Assembly: GCA_902725215.1 (NCBI GenBank)
Contig: CACUVI010000026.1
Location: forward strand, 124,001 to 188,000
DNA length: 64,000 bases
Direction: 5' to 3'
From: Rhodospirillaceae bacterium LM-1
GTDB lineage: Bacteria > Pseudomonadota > Alphaproteobacteria > Rhodospirillales > WMHbin7
Shown here: positions 43,942 through 54,028 of the stretch, piece after piece
How positions within the stretch are numbered: the first letter of the stretch is position 1
How the letters are laid out: every line of letters starts with the position of its first letter
Made by a program: the position numbers and the translations under genes
The notes under the pieces: generated by a model
Seen by the model: the letters and a program-made list of their open reading frames with translations, nothing else
What the model was told of the DNA's origin: nothing
Databases searched by the model: none

Positions 43942-45075
43942 ATGCATCCCAAGGACAGCGACGTCGCCAGCTACACCGACAGCTATTTCGTACGTACGAA
44001 GGGCGTGGTTGAAAAGTTCGGCGATTGCCCCGTCACCTACGCCATTTTCCTGCGCCGCCCCTGCGTGGCGGCCCCCCGCTTGGCCGTCGATTGGCTGCAA
44101 GAAATCGCCAAGGCGCGCGGCACGCGCTTTCAGATCGACCTCAACTTCAACGAGGGCGATTGGGTGGGTGCTGGCGAGCCATTGTTGTATCTGTCCGGTT
44201 CGTTCAAGCATCTGGCCGATCTGGAAACGCTTTACTTGCAAAAGCTGGGCGCTTGCTGCGTGGCGGCCTACAACGCCTACACCATGTGCATCGATCTGCC
44301 GCACATCGCCTTCATGGCGATGGACGCCAGGCATTGCGCGGGCACCGAAATGGCCGAGATGATGGCCTATGCCGCTTCGGTGGGATCAGAGGCCGCCCAG
44401 CGCCAAAGCGGTGCGGCGGGCTTTATCGGCAACGCCAACGATTCGACGGCGCATTATTTCGGACGCAAGACAGGCCTGGGCACCATGCCGCATGCCTTGA
44501 TCGGCTATGCGGGCAGCACGCTTAGAGCCGCCGAAATGTTTGTGGAAACCTATCCCGACCAGGATCTGACGGTGCTGGTCGATTATTTTGGCCAGGAAGT
44601 GACGGACGGGCTGGACGTGTGCAAACGTTTTCCAGAAATGGCGGCCGAGGGGCGCATCGGCATGCGCCTTGATACGCATGGCGGCCGCTTCCTGGAAGGT
44701 CTTGATCCCCAAAAATCCTATGCCGTGCTTGAGCGTTTCGAACCAAAATCGATCCGCGGCTATCGCACCGAAACCGAATTGCGCTATTTGGTCGGCACCG
44801 GCGTGTCGGCCGCCGCCATCTGGCATATGCGCGAGCAGCTTGACGCCCATGGCTTCGACAAGGTGAAGATCGTCGCCTCGTCGGGCTTCGGCCCGGCCAA
44901 ATGCAAGGTGATGGCCTATTCCCGCGCTCCCATCGACGTCATCGGCACGGGATCGTACCTGCCCGAGGTTTGGACCGAGACCTACGCGACCTCGGACATC
45001 ATCTCATACGACGGCGTGCCCCGCGTGAAGGTGGGACGCGAATTCCTTTTGAAGAAGCAGGAAGGCCAGCCGTGA
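43942..45075 (+). CDS. pncB: Nicotinate phosphoribosyltransferase
   Basis: A 377-residue enzyme of the nicotinate/quinolinate phosphoribosyltransferase family, which makes nicotinate mononucleotide from nicotinate and PRPP in NAD salvage. The N-terminus includes YTDSYFVRTKGVVEKFG. The family core is GFIGNANDSTAHYFGRKTGL and the GTMPHALIGY block, followed by the barrel strands VLVDYFGQEVTDGLD and RLDTHGGRFLEG. It overlaps the NAD synthetase gene (GTGA), the next step but one in the same pathway, which supports the call. Confidence 0.87.
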   Translation: MHPKDSDVASYTDSYFVRTKGVVEKFGDCPVTYAIFLRRPCVAAPRLAVDWLQEIAKARGTRFQIDLNFNEGDWVGAGEPLLYLSGSFKHLADLETLYLQKLGACCVAAYNAYTMCIDLPHIAFMAMDARHCAGTEMAEMMAYAASVGSEAAQRQSGAAGFIGNANDSTAHYFGRKTGLGTMPHALIGYAGSTLRAAEMFVETYPDQDLTVLVDYFGQEVTDGLDVCKRFPEMAAEGRIGMRLDTHGGRFLEGLDPQKSYAVLERFEPKSIRGYRTETELRYLVGTGVSAAAIWHMREQLDAHGFDKVKIVASSGFGPAKCKVMAYSRAPIDVIGTGSYLPEVWTETYATSDIISYDGVPRVKVGREFLLKKQEGQP

Positions 45076-46709
45076 TCCGCTTATGTCTGGCGCAGCTTGA
45101 TCCCACGCTGGGCGATCTGCCCGGCAACGCGGCCAAGATCATGGCGGCGCGCGAACAGGCCAAGGCGATGGGGGCCGATCTTCTGGTCACCAGCGAATTG
45201 GCGTTGATCGGCTATCCGCCCGAGGATCTGGTCAAGAAGCCAGCCTTCCTGAAAGCGGCGCATGCCCATTTGGAAATGCTGGCGCAGGCGACGAGCGATG
45301 GCGGCCCCGCCATGTTAGTTGGCGCGCCCTGGGCCGAAGACGGCAAGCTTTATAACGCCGCCCTGCTGCTGGAAGGCGGCAAGATCGCGCAAGTGGTGCG
45401 CAAGGTTCACCTGCCCAATTACGGCGTTTTCGATGAAATGCGCGTGTTCGACGCCGCTCCCTTGCAAGAGCCGATTCCCTTCAAGGGCCTGAAGCTGGGT
45501 GTCTTGATCTGCGAGGACATGTGGTATGCCGACGTTTCCAGGCATCTGAAGGCCAGGGGTGCCGACATTCTGATCGTGCCCAACGGCTCGCCCTTTGAAT
45601 TGGACAAGCCGGGATTGCGCGTGGCGCACGCCAAGGCGCGGGTTGGCGAAACCGGTCTGGCCTTGGTTTACGTCAACCAGATGGGCGGCCAGGACGAACT
45701 GGTCTTTGACGGCGCTTCCTTCGCGCTGGGGCGCGACGCAACGCTGAAACTGCAAGCCCCCTTCTGGCAGGAAGCCGTTCTGCCTTGCAATATCCAAGCG
45801 GGCGGCGATGTGGCGGTGGGCAAGATCGTTACCCCTCCCACCGACATGTGCGCCATTTACCAAGCCATGATGGTGGGGCTGCGCGACTATGTGCAAAAGA
45901 ACCGCTTTCCAGGCGTCATTCTGGGCTTGTCCGGCGGCATCGACAGCGCGTTGACCGCAGCCGTCGCCGCCGACGCGCTGGGGCCGGATAAGGTGCATAC
46001 GGTGATGATGCCCTCGCCCTACACGTCGCAAGAAAGTTTGGAAGACGCCAAGGCCTGCGCCGATCTGCTGGGCATCGGCTATGACATGGTGGGGATCGAG
46101 CCAGCCATGCAGGCCTTCGGGCAAATGCTGGCCCCAGTCTTCGTTGGCAAATCCGCCGACATCACCGAGGAAAACATCCAGGCCCGCTCGCGCGGGCTTT
46201 TGCTGATGGCGATTTCCAACAAGCTGGGGCTGATGCTGCTGACCACCGGCAATAAATCCGAGATGAGCGTCGGCTACGCCACCTTGTATGGCGACATGTG
46301 CGGCGGCTATTCGGTCTTGAAGGACGTTTATAAAATGACGGTCTTCGCCCTTTGCCGTTGGCGCAACGCCAACCAGCCGGAAGGGGCCTTGGGTCCGGCT
46401 GGCCCCGTGATGCCCGAGCGCATCATCACCAAACCGCCCTCGGCCGAGTTGAAGCCCAACCAGACCGACCAGGATTCGCTGCCGCCCTACGAGGTGCTGG
46501 ACGGCATTTTGCAAGGCCTGGTGGAAAACGAGGCGACGGTGGAATCGCTGGCGCAGAAGGGCTATGACGAAGCCACGGTCAAGCGCGTGGCCCGCATGCT
46601 GGATCTGGCCGAATACAAGCGCCGCCAGGCCCCGCCCGGCGTCAAGATCACCAGCCGGGCCTTCGGGCGCGACCGGCGCTATCCCATCACCAATGCGTTT
46701 AGGCCATGA
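45072..46709 (+). CDS. nadE: Glutamine-dependent NAD+ synthetase
   Basis: A 545-residue two-domain enzyme. The N-terminal nitrilase-type glutaminase has the triad Glu42 (TSELALIGYPP), Lys111 (VRKVHLPNY) and Cys147 (LICEDMW). The C-terminal synthetase has the ATP-binding P-loop LSGGIDSALTA at ~286-296 and the STGNKSE-like TTGNKSEMSVGY block. It amidates deamido-NAD to NAD using glutamine. The start is the GTG at 45072, which overlaps the stop of pncB; a longer frame upstream is not needed. Confidence 0.94.
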   Translation: MIRLCLAQLDPTLGDLPGNAAKIMAAREQAKAMGADLLVTSELALIGYPPEDLVKKPAFLKAAHAHLEMLAQATSDGGPAMLVGAPWAEDGKLYNAALLLEGGKIAQVVRKVHLPNYGVFDEMRVFDAAPLQEPIPFKGLKLGVLICEDMWYADVSRHLKARGADILIVPNGSPFELDKPGLRVAHAKARVGETGLALVYVNQMGGQDELVFDGASFALGRDATLKLQAPFWQEAVLPCNIQAGGDVAVGKIVTPPTDMCAIYQAMMVGLRDYVQKNRFPGVILGLSGGIDSALTAAVAADALGPDKVHTVMMPSPYTSQESLEDAKACADLLGIGYDMVGIEPAMQAFGQMLAPVFVGKSADITEENIQARSRGLLLMAISNKLGLMLLTTGNKSEMSVGYATLYGDMCGGYSVLKDVYKMTVFALCRWRNANQPEGALGPAGPVMPERIITKPPSAELKPNQTDQDSLPPYEVLDGILQGLVENEATVESLAQKGYDEATVKRVARMLDLAEYKRRQAPPGVKITSRAFGRDRRYPITNAFRP

Positions 46710-46747
46710 AACGATTTGCGAGAAATAGAGCGTGGAGCGAAGCGACT

Positions 46748-46806
46748 GGGCGCAAGCGCGCCCCGCGAGCTAATGCGAGCGAGAGCCAAGGGCGCGGGAC
46801 GCGCCC
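46748..46806. repeat. GC-rich hairpins in the gltX leader
   Basis: In the 122-bp gap between nadE and gltX, two perfect stems are seen: GGGCGC-AAGC-GCGCCC (46748-46763) and GGGCGCG-GGA-CGCGCCC (46790-46806). Between them are GCGAGC repeats. They could be a repetitive extragenic element, a terminator for the nadE operon, or a leader structure of gltX. Confidence 0.5.
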
Positions 46807-46831
46807 GCCCGGCGCATGAGGGACATGTAAA

Positions 46832-48154
46832 ATGATTAAAGTTCGTTTTGCACCCAGCCCCACCGGATATCTCCATGTCGGCAATGCCCGCGTGGCGCTG
46901 ATCAATTGGCTGTTCGCCAAAGCCCAGGGCGGGCAGTTCATTTTGCGTTTCGACGATACGGACATAGAACGATCCAAGCCGGAATATGTCGAAGCAATCC
47001 GTCGCGATCTGTCCTGGCTGGGCCTTGACTGGGACGCAGAGGAGTTTCAGTCGAAGCGGCTGGAGCGCTATCAGGCGGCGGCGGAAAAGCTGAAGGCCGA
47101 TGGACGGCTGTATCCCTGCTATGAAACGTCGCAAGAGCTGGAATTCAAGCGCAAGCTGCAACTGTCCAGAAAACAGCCGCCGGTCTATGACCGCGCCGCA
47201 CTGAAACTGAGCGCCGGCGAGAAAGCGGCGCTGGAGGCCGAAGGGCGCAAGCCGCATTGGCGTTTCAAATTATCTGCCGCCAAGGCCAGTTGGAACGATC
47301 AGGCCCGCCATCACGACATTGCCATCGATCTGGCCAGCGTCAGCGATCCGGTGCTGGTGCGCGAAGACGGCACGTTTCTGTACACGCTGCCTTCGGTGAT
47401 CGACGATATCGACATGGGCATCACCCATGTCATTCGCGGCGAGGACCATATCACCAACGCAGGCGTGCAGATCGATCTGACCCAAGCCTTGGGCGCGGTG
47501 CCGCCCGCCTACGCGCATCTGTCCTTGCTGATCGACGCATCCGGCAAGGGATTTTCCAAGCGCGAAGGAAGTGCCAGCCTGCAGGAACTGCGCGAGACCG
47601 GTTTCGAGAACCTGGCCCTGTGCGCCTATTTGGCCCGGCTGGGTTCGGCGCACGCTCCTGAACCCGTTCTGTCCTTGCGCGAGTTGATCCAAGGTTTCGA
47701 TCTGGCCGATTTTTCGCATTCGACGCCGCATGTCGATCTGGTCGAGCTTGAGCGTTTGAACGCCAAGCTGCTGCATCAAATGCCCTATGAAATGGCGCAA
47801 GAGCGGCTTGGCCTTGACGAGGGTTTCTGGCTTGGCGTGCGCGGCAACTTGAAGAAATTGTCCGACGCCAAGCAGTGGTGGGACATTCTGCGCCAGCCGG
47901 TCGCGCCGGCGATCGAAGACGGCGAATTCACCGCGATCGCCGCCGGTTTGCTGCCCGTCGAACCCTGGGACGAAACCACCTGGCCCGCCTTTACGGCCAA
48001 GGTGAAAGAAAGCACGGGGCGATCGGGCAAGGCCTTGTTCCATCCTTTGCGCTTGGCGTTGACGGGGCAGGAGCAAGGGCCGGAAATGAAAACGCTGCTG
48101 CCGCTGATCGGGCGCACGCGCGCCGAAGCCCGGCTTAAGGGAATAACCGCATGA
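46832..48154 (+). CDS. gltX: Glutamyl-tRNA synthetase
   Basis: A 440-residue class I aminoacyl-tRNA synthetase. The HIGH-type motif is [13 protein letters not shown] (residues 8-20) and the KMSKS-type motif is GFSKREGS near residue 240. The short length suits the second GluRS of alphaproteobacteria; many of these genomes have two copies and the amidotransferase GatCAB, so this copy may charge either tRNA-Glu or tRNA-Gln. GAGGGA lies eight bases before the ATG. It overlaps cysS by ATGA. Confidence 0.93.
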   Translation: MIKVRFAPSPTGYLHVGNARVALINWLFAKAQGGQFILRFDDTDIERSKPEYVEAIRRDLSWLGLDWDAEEFQSKRLERYQAAAEKLKADGRLYPCYETSQELEFKRKLQLSRKQPPVYDRAALKLSAGEKAALEAEGRKPHWRFKLSAAKASWNDQARHHDIAIDLASVSDPVLVREDGTFLYTLPSVIDDIDMGITHVIRGEDHITNAGVQIDLTQALGAVPPAYAHLSLLIDASGKGFSKREGSASLQELRETGFENLALCAYLARLGSAHAPEPVLSLRELIQGFDLADFSHSTPHVDLVELERLNAKLLHQMPYEMAQERLGLDEGFWLGVRGNLKKLSDAKQWWDILRQPVAPAIEDGEFTAIAAGLLPVEPWDETTWPAFTAKVKESTGRSGKALFHPLRLALTGQEQGPEMKTLLPLIGRTRAEARLKGITA

Positions 48155-49515
48155 GCGATTTGAAGCTGCACAACACGCTGTCGAAATCCAAGGAAGGTTT
48201 TGTCGCACTCGATCCGGCCCATGTGCGGATATATGTCTGCGGCCCCACCGTCTATGACCGCGCCCATATCGGCAATGCGCGCCCCGTCATCGTGTTCGAC
48301 GTGCTGGTGCGCCTGCTGCGCAGGCTTTATCCGCGCGTGACTTACGTGCGCAACATCACCGACGTCGATGACAAGATCAACGCCAAGGCCAAGGCGTCGG
48401 GTCGTCCCATCGCCGAGATCACGGCCGAAACCACGAAGCTGTTCCATGAAGACATGGCGCTGCTGGGCGCATTGCCGCCCGACATCGAACCGCGCGCCAC
48501 CGCCCATATCGCCCAAATGATCGCCATGATCCAAAGCCTGATCGAGCAGGGCCATGCCTATGAAGCCGAGGGCCATGTCTTGTTTCATGTAGCCAGCATG
48601 GCCGATTACGGCAAATTGTCGGGCCGGTCGCGCGATGAAATGATCGCAGGCGCCCGCGTCGAAGTGGCGCCTTACAAAAAGGACGCCGCCGATTTCGTGC
48701 TGTGGAAACCCAGCACGGACGATCTGCCGGGCTGGGACTCGCCCTGGGGTCGCGGGCGGCCCGGCTGGCATATCGAATGTTCGGCCATGAGCCGCGAATA
48801 TCTGGGCGAAAGTTTCGATATTCACGGCGGCGGGCAGGATTTGATCTTTCCGCACCATGAAAACGAAATCGCGCAAAGCGAATGCTGCAACCACGCGCCC
48901 TTTGCCCGCTTCTGGCTGCATAACGGCTTCTTGAAGGTCGGCGGCGAGAAAATGAGCAAGTCGATCGGCAATATTTTGTCGGTGCATCAGCTGCTCGGCG
49001 AAGCCCCCGGCGAGGCCATTCGTTTCGCCGTTCTGTCGGCCCATTACCGCCAGCCGCTTGATTGGACCGACGAAGGATTGAAGGCCGCCAAATCGGCCTT
49101 GGACCGCTTGTACCGCGCCCTTGAAACCGCGCCGAAGGCCAGGGCGGCGGCCAACGTGCCCGAGACTGTCTTGGCGGCGTTGATGGACGATCTGAACACG
49201 CCGCTTGCCATCAGCCATCTGCATGAAGTGGCCAGCGCGCTTAACAAGGCGTCCGATCAAAGCGAGAAAGACCGTTTGGCGGGCGAACTGTTGGCGGCGG
49301 GCGCTCTGATGGGGCTGTTGCAGAATGATCCTAAAGGCTGGCTGCAAGGGGCCGGAAACGAAGGGGTCAGCGAGATCGAGGCCCTGATCGAGCAGCGCAT
49401 CGCCGCCAAGAAGGCCAAGGACTTCGCTTTGGCGGATCGCATCCGGGATGATTTGAAGGCGAAGGGCATCTTGCTGGAGGATGGCCCCGGCGGCACAAGC
49501 TGGCGCAAATTATAA
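48151..49515 (+). CDS. cysS: Cysteinyl-tRNA synthetase
   Basis: A 454-residue class I synthetase charging tRNA-Cys. Landmarks are [18 protein letters not shown] (zinc Cys and HIGH motif), [22 protein letters not shown] with the next zinc ligand, [20 protein letters not shown], and the KMSKS loop [11 protein letters not shown]. Length is usual. The ATG overlaps the stop of gltX, so the two synthetases form one operon. Confidence 0.96.
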   Translation: MSDLKLHNTLSKSKEGFVALDPAHVRIYVCGPTVYDRAHIGNARPVIVFDVLVRLLRRLYPRVTYVRNITDVDDKINAKAKASGRPIAEITAETTKLFHEDMALLGALPPDIEPRATAHIAQMIAMIQSLIEQGHAYEAEGHVLFHVASMADYGKLSGRSRDEMIAGARVEVAPYKKDAADFVLWKPSTDDLPGWDSPWGRGRPGWHIECSAMSREYLGESFDIHGGGQDLIFPHHENEIAQSECCNHAPFARFWLHNGFLKVGGEKMSKSIGNILSVHQLLGEAPGEAIRFAVLSAHYRQPLDWTDEGLKAAKSALDRLYRALETAPKARAAANVPETVLAALMDDLNTPLAISHLHEVASALNKASDQSEKDRLAGELLAAGALMGLLQNDPKGWLQGAGNEGVSEIEALIEQRIAAKKAKDFALADRIRDDLKAKGILLEDGPGGTSWRKL

Positions 49516-49524
49516 CTGGGCCAC

Positions 49525-49544
49525 TTGTTGACCAATATCAACAA
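49525..49544 (+). promoter_or_regulatory. FNR-like palindrome upstream of bacteriohemerythrin
   Basis: TTGTTGA-N6-TCAACAA is a perfect 7-base dyad containing TTGAC-CAAT-ATCAA, one base from the FNR consensus. Its centre is about 50 bases before the ATG of the hemerythrin gene. A TATATT at 49572-49577 could be the -10. Confidence 0.55.
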
Positions 49545-49583
49545 TTCTGTCGATTAATGACGAAAACATGATATATTTGCTCC

Positions 49584-50192
49584 ATGAACCATATGGCGCA
49601 AGTGACCGCTATGTCCCGCTTGGTTTTCACGCCCGAGATGGCCACGGGCATTCGTGCTATCGACAACGACCACCGCATGCTGTTCGACATTGCGAACGCA
49701 TTGGCTGACGATGTGGCGGCGGGCCACGGGCCAGACAAGCTGGGTTCCGCTCTTGATGCACTGACCCGTTATGTCGAGGAGCATTTCCGCCGCGAAGAAA
49801 AGATGATGACCGATTGCGCTTACGCCGATCTGACGGCGCATATGCGCGAGCATCAAAATCTGTCGCGCTCGGTTTATGAAATCAACCAGCTCTTTCGCAC
49901 ACATCCCGACCAGATGCCTTGGGACAAGGTCGGCGCCTTCGTCACAAGCTGGCTGAAGGACCATATCCTAAAGACCGACATGTCCTATGTGCCCTGCATC
50001 CGCAATTTCGACGGCACGAAGAAATGCGGGGGCCAGCCCGCCATCCAGCCGATTACCATGCATGTGGCGCCCAGCCGGGCCGACCTGCTGTTCCGTTGCT
50101 CGAATCTGCTGATGGAAGACGGGGAAGCGGCCAAGCGGCTGGAAGAAGCGGTGGCCGCCATCGAGGCCGCGCAACCAGCAACAAATGGTTGA
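49584..50192 (+). CDS. Bacteriohemerythrin with C-terminal extension
   Basis: A 202-residue protein with one complete hemerythrin domain (residues ~15-140). The di-iron ligands fit the family: His30 (IDNDHRMLF), His67 and Glu71 (HFRREEKMM), His86 and His90 (HMREHQ), His127 and Asp132 (LKDHILKTD). About 65 extra residues follow, including KKCGGQP and a hydrophilic helix; their role is unknown. Hemerythrins bind O2 and may deliver or sense it. No clear ribosome site precedes the ATG, so a leaderless message is possible, and an FNR-like palindrome sits upstream. Confidence 0.88.
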   Translation: MNHMAQVTAMSRLVFTPEMATGIRAIDNDHRMLFDIANALADDVAAGHGPDKLGSALDALTRYVEEHFRREEKMMTDCAYADLTAHMREHQNLSRSVYEINQLFRTHPDQMPWDKVGAFVTSWLKDHILKTDMSYVPCIRNFDGTKKCGGQPAIQPITMHVAPSRADLLFRCSNLLMEDGEAAKRLEEAVAAIEAAQPATNG

Positions 50193-50225
50193 CGAGCGGT
50201 CGGCTTGCCGCGCAATTTAGCGCGC

Positions 50226-51356
50226 ATGAACAAGACGTCACGCCCCCTTGAACCTGCCGAACGCCTGGACTGGCTGCGCCTGAACCGCTCCGAGCGGGTG
50301 GGTCCGGTTACTTTTCACCGCTTGATCGAACGTTTCGGGACGGCATCTGCCGCCCTGGCCGCCCTGCCGGATTTGGCCAAGCGCGGCGGCAAGCAAAGCG
50401 GTTTCAAGGTCTGCGCGAAATCGGAGGCCGAAAAGGAACTGGCGGCGGCAAGTCGATTGGGCGCGCAAGTCGTCGCTTGGTGCGAGCCTGCCTATCCGGC
50501 TTGGCTGAAAGCCACGGAAGATGCGCCGCCCCTCGTTTGCGTGCTGGGCAACCTGCATCTTTTGCAAAAGCCGATGGTGGGAATCGTCGGGGCCAGAAAT
50601 GCCTCGATCAATGGGCGGCGCTTCGCCAAAAGGCTGGCCGAAAGTCTGGGGGCTGCAGGCATCGTGGTGGCTTCGGGCATGGCGCGCGGCATCGACGGCG
50701 CCGCCCATGAGGGCGCTTTGGCCAACGGCACCGTGGCCGTGCTGGCGGGCGGGGTGGACAATATCTACCCGCCCGAACATGCCGATCTCTATCGGCGCAT
50801 CGTTGATGCTGGAGCCGTGATGAGCGAAATGCCGCCCGGCACCGTGCCCCAAGCCAGCCATTTTCCCAGGCGCAACCGCATCGTCTCGGGCTTGTCGCTG
50901 GGCTTGGTGGTGGTCGAGGCCGCCGCCAAGTCAGGATCCCTGATCACCGCCCGCCTGGCCGCCGAACAGGGACGCGAGGTTTTCGCGGTGCCCGGCCATC
51001 CCGACGATCCCAGGGCGCATGGTCCCAACCGGCTGATCAAAGACGGGGCCTGTCTGGTCAGCGATCCCCAGGACGTGCTGAACGTGGTGACCGCCCTTTT
51101 GCGCCGCCCGCTCTCGGAACCGGCGCAAAAAGACCTGTTTGACCCACCGACGGCCAGCCTGATGGCGGTCGAGCTGGACCGGGCGCGGGAAGAAATCCTT
51201 GCGATTCTAGGGCTTTCGCCGGTTTCAGTTGACGAAATCCTTCGCGAGTGCCATTTGTCGCCCCCCGTGGTGGCCACGGTTCTGCTGGAATTGGAACTGG
51301 CAGGCAGGCTGGAACGCCACCCCGGTAACCGCGTCGCCCGGCTGGCGGACGCATAA
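50226..51356 (+). CDS. dprA: DNA processing protein DprA
   Basis: A 376-residue DprA/Smf protein, which loads RecA on incoming single-stranded DNA during transformation. The Rossmann-fold core has GIVGARNASINGRRFA, VVASGMARGIDGAAH, AVLAGGVDNIYPPEH and RNRIVSGLS, all family signatures. A C-terminal winged-helix (about 310-376) ends it. The ATG at 50226 is the first sensible start after the hemerythrin stop. dprA-topA adjacency is common in alphaproteobacteria. Confidence 0.94.
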   Translation: MNKTSRPLEPAERLDWLRLNRSERVGPVTFHRLIERFGTASAALAALPDLAKRGGKQSGFKVCAKSEAEKELAAASRLGAQVVAWCEPAYPAWLKATEDAPPLVCVLGNLHLLQKPMVGIVGARNASINGRRFAKRLAESLGAAGIVVASGMARGIDGAAHEGALANGTVAVLAGGVDNIYPPEHADLYRRIVDAGAVMSEMPPGTVPQASHFPRRNRIVSGLSLGLVVVEAAAKSGSLITARLAAEQGREVFAVPGHPDDPRAHGPNRLIKDGACLVSDPQDVLNVVTALLRRPLSEPAQKDLFDPPTASLMAVELDRAREEILAILGLSPVSVDEILRECHLSPPVVATVLLELELAGRLERHPGNRVARLADA

Positions 51357-51386
51357 TTATATAGACTCGGGGTCAAGCACCGTCTC

Positions 51387-53987
51387 ATGCGCGTCGTCGT
51401 CGTCGAATCACCCGCCAAGGCCAAAACGATCAACAAATATCTGGGCAAGGACTATGTCGTGCTGGCCAGCTTCGGCCATGTGCGCGACCTGCCCGCCAAG
51501 GACGGCTCGGTCGAGCCGGACAATGATTTCCACATGCATTGGGAAACCGACGCTCGGGGCAAGAAGGCCTTAAGCGAGATATCGAAGGCGCTGAAGGGGG
51601 CCGAGAAGCTGATCCTGGCCACCGACCCTGATCGCGAGGGCGAGGCCATTTCCTGGCATGTGCAAGACGAACTGGGCAAGAAGCTGAAGGGCATCGCGGT
51701 CGAGCGCGTCGTCTTCAACGAAATCACCAAGACCGCCATCTTGAATGCGATGAAGAATCCGCGCGCCATCGATCAGGAACTGGTCGACGCCTATATGGCC
51801 AGACGCGCGCTGGATTATCTGGTGGGCTTTACCTTGTCGCCGGTGCTGTGGCGCAAGCTGCCCGGTTCGCGTTCGGCGGGGCGCGTGCAGTCGGTGGCGC
51901 TGCGTCTGGTGTGCGAGCGCGAGTCGGAAATCGAACGGTTCAAGCCCCGCGAATATTGGACGGTCGAAGCCGACATTGCGACCAAGGGCGGCGCCCAGGT
52001 GACCGCAACGCTCAACCAGTTGAACGGCAAGAAGCTGGACAAGTTTGATCTGGCCAACCAAGCCGACGCGGCCTTAGCCAAGAAGGCGGTGGAGGCCGGT
52101 CCGCTTGATGTCTGGCGGGTCGAGAAGAAGCGGGTCAAGCGCCATCCCTTCGCGCCCTTCACCACGTCAACGCTTCAGCAGGAAGCCTCGCGCAAGCTGG
52201 GCTTCTCGGCCAAGCAGACCATGCAGCTGGCCCAGCGCTTGTATGAAGGTGTCGATATCGGCGGCGAGACGGTGGGTTTGATCACCTATATGCGAACCGA
52301 CGGCGTGACCATGGCCGAGGAGGCCATCGGCGCTTGCCGGTCGCTGATCACGCGCAATTTCGGCGGCGATTATCTGCCCGCGGCCCCTCGCATCTACAAG
52401 ACCAAGGCCAAGAATGCGCAAGAAGCGCATGAAGCCATTCGCCCCACCGACATTTTCAGAAAGCCCGAAGATGTGGGCCGCTATCTGGACCGCGAGCAGC
52501 TGCGCCTGTACGAATTGATCTGGAAGCGCACGCTGGCTTCGCAGATGGAAAGCGCCGAGATGGACCAGGTGTCGGCCGATTTCGCCGACGGCGCCAGGAA
52601 AACCGTGCTGCGCGCCACCGGCTCGACCATCGCCTTCGACGGATTCTTGAAGCTGTACCGCGAAGACCGCGACGATCCCGAAGAGGAAGAGGGCGAGGGC
52701 AAGCGTCTGCCGCCCTTGAATGAGGGCGAAGCGGTCTCGCTCAAGGAAACGCGGCCCATCCAGCATTTCACCGAACCCCTGCCCCGCTATACCGAAGCCA
52801 GCTTGGTCAAGAAGCTGGAAGAGCTGGGCATCGGCAGGCCCTCGACCTACGCCTCAATCCTGTCCGTGCTGCAGGAACGCAATTACGTGGTGCTGGACGG
52901 CAAGCGCTTCATTCCCGAAGATCGTGGCCGTTTGGTCACCGCCTTTCTGGAAAGTTTCTTCTCGCGCTATGTCGAATACAGTTTCACCGCCGATCTGGAA
53001 GAAAAGCTCGATGATGTGTCGGGCGGGCGCATGGCTTGGCGCAAGGTGCTTGCCGATTTCTGGAACGCCTTCTCGGCTTCGGTGGGCGAGACCAAGGAGT
53101 TGCGCGTCTCCGACGTTCTGAACGCGCTTGACGAATCCTTGGGGCCGCACTTTTTCCCGCCTAGGGCCGATGGCACTGATTCGCGCATTTGCTCAAGCTG
53201 CGGCACCGGTCGCCTAAGCCTCAAGCTGGGCAAGTTCGGCGCCTTCATCGGCTGCTCGAATTATCCCGAATGCAAAGTCACCAAGCCGCTGGCGGTGGCC
53301 AATGGCGAGGCCGGGGCCGATGGCGGCGAACAGGAAGGTCCGAAAATTCTGGGCAAGTCGGCGGCTGGCTATGACGTCACGCTGCGCCAAGGCCCCTATG
53401 GCCCCTATGTGCAGGAAGGCGACGCCGACACGCTGCCCCCGGTGGTCAAGGAGACCAAGAAGGGCGGGCGCAAGGAAAGCCCGGCCAAGCCCAAGCGCGT
53501 CTCGCTGCCCAAGGGGCTGGAACCGGCGGATGTCGATCTGGCCAAGGCGTTGCTGCTGCTGACCTTGCCGCGCGAAGTGGGCCTGCATCCCGAAACCCAG
53601 ACCAAGATCCTGGCGGGCATCGGACGCTTTGGCCCCTATCTCAAATATGGAGAGACGTTCAAATCGATTCCAGCGGGCGACGATGTGCTGACCATCGGGC
53701 TGAACCGCGCCGTCGTGCTGCTGGCCGAGCCGAAGCGCGGGCGCGGCGGCCAGGGCGCCAAGCCCGAGGGCCGCACGCTGGGCAATCATCCCGAGGACGG
53801 CAAGCCGGTGGTAGCGCATAGCGGCCGCTATGGCCCCTATGTGGCGCATAGCGGCGTCAACGCAACGCTGCCCAAGGATATCGCGCTGGAATCCGTGACG
53901 CTGGAACAGGCCATTCCCCTGCTGGCGGCGCGCAAGGGCAAGGCTCCGGCCAAGAAACCCTTCAAGCGGGCCGCCAAGAAAGGCTAG
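51387..53987 (+). CDS. topA: DNA topoisomerase I
   Basis: An 866-residue type IA topoisomerase that relaxes negative supercoils. The Toprim part has VVVESPAKAKTINKYLG at the N-terminus and ATDPDREGEAISWH. The active-site Tyr is in GLITYMRTDGV (near residue 299). One zinc-binding repeat, CSSCGTGRLSLKLGKFGAF followed by GCSNYPEC, is at ~600-630, followed by several FGPYLKYG-type repeats without cysteines and a Lys-rich tail. The start is a TTG-free clear ATG. Confidence 0.96.
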   Translation: MRVVVVESPAKAKTINKYLGKDYVVLASFGHVRDLPAKDGSVEPDNDFHMHWETDARGKKALSEISKALKGAEKLILATDPDREGEAISWHVQDELGKKLKGIAVERVVFNEITKTAILNAMKNPRAIDQELVDAYMARRALDYLVGFTLSPVLWRKLPGSRSAGRVQSVALRLVCERESEIERFKPREYWTVEADIATKGGAQVTATLNQLNGKKLDKFDLANQADAALAKKAVEAGPLDVWRVEKKRVKRHPFAPFTTSTLQQEASRKLGFSAKQTMQLAQRLYEGVDIGGETVGLITYMRTDGVTMAEEAIGACRSLITRNFGGDYLPAAPRIYKTKAKNAQEAHEAIRPTDIFRKPEDVGRYLDREQLRLYELIWKRTLASQMESAEMDQVSADFADGARKTVLRATGSTIAFDGFLKLYREDRDDPEEEEGEGKRLPPLNEGEAVSLKETRPIQHFTEPLPRYTEASLVKKLEELGIGRPSTYASILSVLQERNYVVLDGKRFIPEDRGRLVTAFLESFFSRYVEYSFTADLEEKLDDVSGGRMAWRKVLADFWNAFSASVGETKELRVSDVLNALDESLGPHFFPPRADGTDSRICSSCGTGRLSLKLGKFGAFIGCSNYPECKVTKPLAVANGEAGADGGEQEGPKILGKSAAGYDVTLRQGPYGPYVQEGDADTLPPVVKETKKGGRKESPAKPKRVSLPKGLEPADVDLAKALLLLTLPREVGLHPETQTKILAGIGRFGPYLKYGETFKSIPAGDDVLTIGLNRAVVLLAEPKRGRGGQGAKPEGRTLGNHPEDGKPVVAHSGRYGPYVAHSGVNATLPKDIALESVTLEQAIPLLAARKGKAPAKKPFKRAAKKG

Positions 53988-54028
53988 CTTATCGACCGAT
54001 TTGTTCGTAGTCTCGCCTCCAGGTTGAA

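Noticed and set aside
42937..46514. Long antisense open frames over DAHP synthase and NAD synthetase
   Set aside because: Both are mirror frames of conserved enzymes and rich in Arg, His, Gln and Gly, as expected for shadows.
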